Origin: Pseudomonadota bacterium
Lineage (GTDB): Bacteria > Pseudomonadota > Alphaproteobacteria > Micavibrionales > Micavibrionaceae
Length of the DNA stretch: 10,185 nucleotides
Reading direction: 5' to 3'
NCBI GenBank assembly: GCA_016198545.1
Contig: JACQIJ010000036.1
Span: 1-10,185, forward strand
Below, piece by piece: positions 6,986-10,185 of the stretch (its first letter is position 1; the number at the start of each line of letters is the position of its first letter). A program made the position numbers and the translations under genes. The notes under the pieces were generated by a model. That model ran no database searches, was not told where the DNA came from, and saw only the letters and a program-made list of their open reading frames with translations.

Positions 6986-7366
6986 ATGAAAACATGCCTT
7001 GTTGTTGATGACAGCCGCGTGGTGCGCAAGGTGGCCCGTCGCATTATCGAGGATCTCGGCTTTAGTTGCATCGAGGCCGAAGACGGACAGAAGGCCTACG
7101 ATGTCTGTTCGAAAAAAATGCCCGATGCCATTTTGCTTGACTGGAACATGCCCGTCATGAGCGGCATTGAATTCCTTGATAAATTACGAAAAATGGGAGA
7201 GGGCGGACATCCAAAAGTCGTTTTTTGCACAACGGAAAACGATATGGACCACATCCAGCGCGCGATGAACGCCGGCGCCAACGAGTACATCATGAAGCCG
7301 TTCGACAGCGATATCGTTGAATCAAAGTTTGCGCAAATCGGCCTCATTGAAACAAAAACCGGATAA
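6986..7366 (+). CDS. cheY: single-domain response regulator CheY
   Basis: CheY is a diffusible receiver that accepts phosphate from CheA and, by family role, binds the flagellar motor switch. The 126-residue protein is a single receiver domain with every key residue: acidic pair Asp8-Asp9 (VVDDSRVVRKV), phosphoacceptor Asp52 (LLDWNMPVMSG), the hydroxyl residue at Thr82/Thr83 (FCTTEND) and Lys104 in MKPF. There is no output domain. A ribosome site AAGGA lies at about 6973-6977, some eight bases upstream. Position between cheW and cheB supports the chemotaxis assignment over a generic regulator. Some alphaproteobacterial CheY proteins act as phosphate sinks and not as motor ligands, and sequence alone does not tell which this is. 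Confidence 0.92.
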   Translation: MKTCLVVDDSRVVRKVARRIIEDLGFSCIEAEDGQKAYDVCSKKMPDAILLDWNMPVMSGIEFLDKLRKMGEGGHPKVVFCTTENDMDHIQRAMNAGANEYIMKPFDSDIVESKFAQIGLIETKTG

Positions 7367-7396
7367 GCTGCCCCTTAGGAAACTGCGTAGGTGTGT

Positions 7397-8587
7397 ATGA
7401 GCAACCCCGAATCGCCCGGAGACATGCGCCCGCCGGAGACTGCCGCTGATGGCAGAATCAGGGTCATGCTCGTCGACGATTCCGCTGTCGTGCGCGGACT
7501 TATCACCCGGACGCTTGAAAAGGACGACCAGATTTACATCGTGTCCTCCGTGCATAACGGCGAGATGGCCGTCAATACGATCAAACGCGTTGACCCCGAC
7601 ATCGTACTGCTGGATATAGAAATGCCTGTCATGGACGGGCTGACTGCCCTGCCCCTTTTGCTTCAGCAAAAGCCGGATGTTAAAGTCCTTATTTGCTCGA
7701 CACTGAGCGCAAAAGGAGGGGCCATTGCCATGAAAGCGTTGTCCCTCGGGGCCACCGAATGCATTGCCAAGCCCACAAGCACGGGGGACCTTTCCGGTAC
7801 GGCCGGGGATTTCAGCAAGGACCTTGTCCGGATCATCAAGGGGCTTGCAAAAGCAAGAGTGGCCGCGCCGGCCGGGGATCCTCCTCGGAAATCCTCAACT
7901 TTCAATCTGCTTAAAAAAACCGATGCCCAGGCGGCGCCGGCAGCAAAAAAAGCGAGATCCTTTACCTTGCGCACGGGGCCGGATATTTACGTCGGCAGAC
8001 CCGATATTGTAGCCATAGGCAGCTCTACGGGGGGGCCGCAAGCCCTAATGGAAGTATTAAGGGAAATAAAAAACCTTCCCGTTCCCATCGTCATCACGCA
8101 ACATATGCCTAAAACCTTTACAGCCGTTTTGGCGCAACACATAGAGAGAAACTGCGGCATACCCTGCGTCGAGGGAGAGGACGGCATGGAGTTAAAAAGA
8201 GGACATGCCTATGTAGCCCCCGGCGGACATCATATGTTGTTCGAGAAGAAAGATGGTAAAGTATTAGTCGCCTTGGATGACGGACCACCGGAAAATTTCT
8301 GCAAACCTTCTGTCGACCCTATGATGAAGAGTATAGGAAACATATATGGAAAAAAAACGCTGCCCGTTATCCTGACCGGCATGGGACAAGACGGACTGGA
8401 AGGCTGCCGCGCGCTGACCGGCATGGGGGCGCCTCTTATTGCACAGGACGAGGCCACAAGCATAGTATGGGGCATGCCCGGCGCCGTTGCCGAAGCCGGA
8501 TTGTGCACGGAAGTTTTGACGCTGAGCAAAATCGGCCCCGCAATTTTAAAAGCGGTCACCGGGGTCGTTAACAAGGGCTGGAACTGA
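7397..8587 (+). CDS. cheB: chemotaxis protein-glutamate methylesterase CheB
   Basis: CheB removes methyl groups from, and deamidates, chemoreceptor glutamates and glutamines to reset sensitivity; phosphorylation by CheA activates it. Numbered from the ATG at 7397 (396 residues), it has an N-terminal receiver (about 20-148) with Asp27-Asp28, acceptor Asp73 in LLDIEMPVMDG and Lys125 in AKP; an Ala/Lys-rich linker (about 149-200); and a methylesterase domain (about 203-396). The catalytic triad is visible as Ser210 in IGSSTGGP, His236 in ITQHMP and Asp332 in GMGQDG. It appears complete and intact. The start is uncertain: a GTG at 7391, two codons upstream, is about ten bases after AGGA, whereas the ATG has AGG five bases upstream. 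The cheR start follows two bases after the stop, so these genes are closely coupled. Confidence 0.95.
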   Translation: MSNPESPGDMRPPETAADGRIRVMLVDDSAVVRGLITRTLEKDDQIYIVSSVHNGEMAVNTIKRVDPDIVLLDIEMPVMDGLTALPLLLQQKPDVKVLICSTLSAKGGAIAMKALSLGATECIAKPTSTGDLSGTAGDFSKDLVRIIKGLAKARVAAPAGDPPRKSSTFNLLKKTDAQAAPAAKKARSFTLRTGPDIYVGRPDIVAIGSSTGGPQALMEVLREIKNLPVPIVITQHMPKTFTAVLAQHIERNCGIPCVEGEDGMELKRGHAYVAPGGHHMLFEKKDGKVLVALDDGPPENFCKPSVDPMMKSIGNIYGKKTLPVILTGMGQDGLEGCRALTGMGAPLIAQDEATSIVWGMPGAVAEAGLCTEVLTLSKIGPAILKAVTGVVNKGWN

Positions 8588-8589
8588 CA

Positions 8590-9450
8590 ATGAACATAGG
8601 CGACTTCGATCTTTATAAAAATATGTTGAAAACAAAATCAGGTCTGACCCTGACGCCGGACAAGGCATATCTGCTTGACTCCCGCCTGACGCCGATCGCG
8701 AAAAAATGGGGGTTTCCCTCCCTTGACGCCATGTCGGTCTCTTTGCGCGGCAAGCCTGACAGCAACATGGTCCGTGACATCGTCGAAGCCATGACGACGA
8801 ACGAAACATCGTTTTTTCGTGACGGAAAGCCGTTTGATCTTTTCAAATCCGTCGTTTTGCCTCACATGCTGAAAGAGCGAAGCAAAACGAAATCCCTCAA
8901 GATCTGGTGCGCGGCCTGTTCCAGCGGACAAGAGCCCTATTCGCTGTCGATGGTGCTGAAGGAAAACGCTCCCATGATGCAGGGCTGGAATATTCAGATA
9001 ACGGCAACTGATATTTCCAACGCTATCCTTGAAAACGCCAAAAGAGCGGAGTACTCCCAGTTCGAGGTGCAACGCGGCCTTCCGATACAGATGCTGATGA
9101 GATTTTTCGATCAGGTCAATGAGTCATGGCGCCTGAAGGAAGAGATCAGAAAAATGGTCCGCTTTGAGCATTGCAATCTTCTTGAAGATATTTCAAAACT
9201 GGGGAGATTTGATGTCGTGTTCTGCCGTAACGTGCTTATTTATTTTGATGAAGCGACGAAAAAAACTGTACTTGGGAAAATCGCGAAGCAAATGGAGAAG
9301 GACAGCTTCCTGTTTTTGGGGGGCGCAGAAACGGTTCTCGGGATTGCCGAAGAATTCAAGCCCATGGAAGGGCAGCGTGGGTTGTACATCCTGAAAGACA
9401 GCGCTCACTCCATGCAGAAACCGCCGGCCAGCGCCGCCGCAACCCGGTAG
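8590..9450 (+). CDS. cheR: chemotaxis protein methyltransferase CheR
   Basis: CheR transfers methyl groups from S-adenosylmethionine to chemoreceptor glutamates, opposing CheB. The 286-residue protein has the alpha-helical N-terminal domain (about 1-78), ending in the conserved TTNETSFFRD (69-78), then a Rossmann-type methyltransferase domain. SAM-binding motifs are WCAACSSGQEPYS (106-118), ATDIS (139-143) and FCRNVLIYFD (211-220). The length matches the family. The last 15 residues or so are Ala/Pro-rich and probably disordered. It begins two bases after cheB stops, with only a weak AAGGG about a dozen bases upstream, consistent with translational coupling. The purH start follows four bases after the TAG, so no terminator separates chemotaxis from purine synthesis. 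Confidence 0.95.
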   Translation: MNIGDFDLYKNMLKTKSGLTLTPDKAYLLDSRLTPIAKKWGFPSLDAMSVSLRGKPDSNMVRDIVEAMTTNETSFFRDGKPFDLFKSVVLPHMLKERSKTKSLKIWCAACSSGQEPYSLSMVLKENAPMMQGWNIQITATDISNAILENAKRAEYSQFEVQRGLPIQMLMRFFDQVNESWRLKEEIRKMVRFEHCNLLEDISKLGRFDVVFCRNVLIYFDEATKKTVLGKIAKQMEKDSFLFLGGAETVLGIAEEFKPMEGQRGLYILKDSAHSMQKPPASAAATR

Positions 9451-9454
9451 CTTC

Positions 9455-10185
9455 ATGACTGCGAACGTATCGAAAAAAAACTCCGCAAAGATGGAAAAGA
9501 AAGCGGTTGAAAGTGCAGGCGCCGTGCCTGTAAAACGAGTGCTCGTCTCGGTTTCAAATAAATCCGGCATTGTCGAGTTTTCAAAAAAACTGGCTGCTTT
9601 CGGCGTTGAAATCATCTCTACCGGCGGCACGGCGAAAACATTGTTCGACGCGGGGATCGAGGTCCGAGATCTTGCCGGCTACACGGGCTTCCCTGAAATC
9701 ATGGACGGCCGCGTAAAAACGCTTCATCCGAAGGTGCATGGCGGAATCCTGGCGCGCCGAAACGACAGCAATCACCGCAAGGCGATGGAGAAAAACGACA
9801 TCGAAGGAATCGACATGGTCGTCGTCAGCCTCTACCCCTTCATCGATACAGTGAAAAGCGGCGCCGATTTCGATGCCTGCATCGAAAATATAGACATTGG
9901 CGGCGTCGCGCTGATCCGCGCGGCAGCTAAAAACCACGAGTTTGTGACGATCCTCACCGATCCGCAGGACTACGACAAGATTCTCGAGGACATGAAAGAA
10001 AACGAAGGCGCGGTCAGCCTTTCATTGCGCCGCGCTCTGGCTGCCAACGCGTTCGCCCTGACCGCCACATATGATTCCAATATCGCTGGATGGTTCGCCT
10101 CTCAGGCCGGGAAGAATGACTTTCCGCGGCGGATCAGCTTCTCGGGAAATCTGAAACAACCCCTGCGCTACGGCGAAAATCCACA
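9455..10185 (+). CDS. purH: bifunctional AICAR transformylase/IMP cyclohydrolase, 5' part
   Basis: PurH catalyses the last two steps of IMP synthesis: formylation of AICAR and ring closure. Translation from ATG 9455 is open to the right edge and gives the first 243 of roughly 520-530 residues, so the C-terminal transformylase domain is mostly outside the window. Visible are the IMP cyclohydrolase region RVLVSVSNKSGIVEF (about 28-42), STGGTAKTL (55-63), DGRVKTLHPKVHGGILARR (84-102), VSLYPF (124-129), ENIDIGG (144-150) followed by IRAAAKNH, and LRYGENP (237-243), the start of the usual GENPHQ motif. About 22 Lys/Ala-rich residues precede the conserved start, longer than in E. coli; ATG at 9491 (residue 13) is a possible alternative. 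No good Shine-Dalgarno site is seen, and translation may be coupled to cheR, which ends four bases upstream. Confidence 0.95.
   Translation, partial: MTANVSKKNSAKMEKKAVESAGAVPVKRVLVSVSNKSGIVEFSKKLAAFGVEIISTGGTAKTLFDAGIEVRDLAGYTGFPEIMDGRVKTLHPKVHGGILARRNDSNHRKAMEKNDIEGIDMVVVSLYPFIDTVKSGADFDACIENIDIGGVALIRAAAKNHEFVTILTDPQDYDKILEDMKENEGAVSLSLRRALAANAFALTATYDSNIAGWFASQAGKNDFPRRISFSGNLKQPLRYGENP

Overview
The window looks like a chromosomal segment from an alphaproteobacterium. The main evidence is a ChpT-family histidine phosphotransferase gene, a family known almost only from Alphaproteobacteria, next to a CheA hybrid kinase with a C-terminal receiver domain. Base composition is moderately GC-rich, with GC-rich third codon positions in the genes. 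I cannot name a genus; a Rhodospirillales- or Micavibrio-like lineage is only a guess.

Layout. Positions 1-968 hold galU (UDP-glucose pyrophosphorylase). Positions 1009-1293 hold a small lipoprotein gene on the minus strand, inside an AT-richer patch (about 969-1460) that also carries a near-perfect 22-bp palindrome. Positions 1461-2879 hold a phosphomannomutase/phosphoglucomutase gene, which with galU serves nucleotide-sugar and envelope polysaccharide synthesis. chpT (2905-3525) follows it closely. A 226-bp intergenic region then leads into a compact chemotaxis operon: cheA (hybrid, 3752-6418), cheW (6415-6915), cheY (6986-7366), cheB (7397-8587) and cheR (8590-9450). Four bases after cheR begins purH (IMP biosynthesis), which runs off the right edge.

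How the genes work together. CheW couples CheA to chemoreceptors. CheA passes phosphate from its Hpt histidine to CheY, which acts on the flagellar motor, to CheB, the receptor methylesterase, and perhaps to its own receiver domain. CheR and CheB set receptor methylation. No chemoreceptor, cheD, cheX or cheZ lies in the window, so the receptors must be encoded elsewhere. ChpT in model alphaproteobacteria relays phosphate from CckA to CtrA and CpdR, which control the cell cycle and often motility. Its position beside cheA suggests a link between that relay and chemotaxis, but this is inference.

Nothing here is clearly an undescribed system; no mobile element, CRISPR array, rRNA or tRNA was seen. 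The points most worth checking are the chpT-che neighbourhood, the CheA architecture (no evident P2 domain, two CheW-like domains, own receiver), the palindrome upstream of the phosphohexomutase gene, a CtrA-like site upstream of cheA, and the close coupling of purH to cheR.
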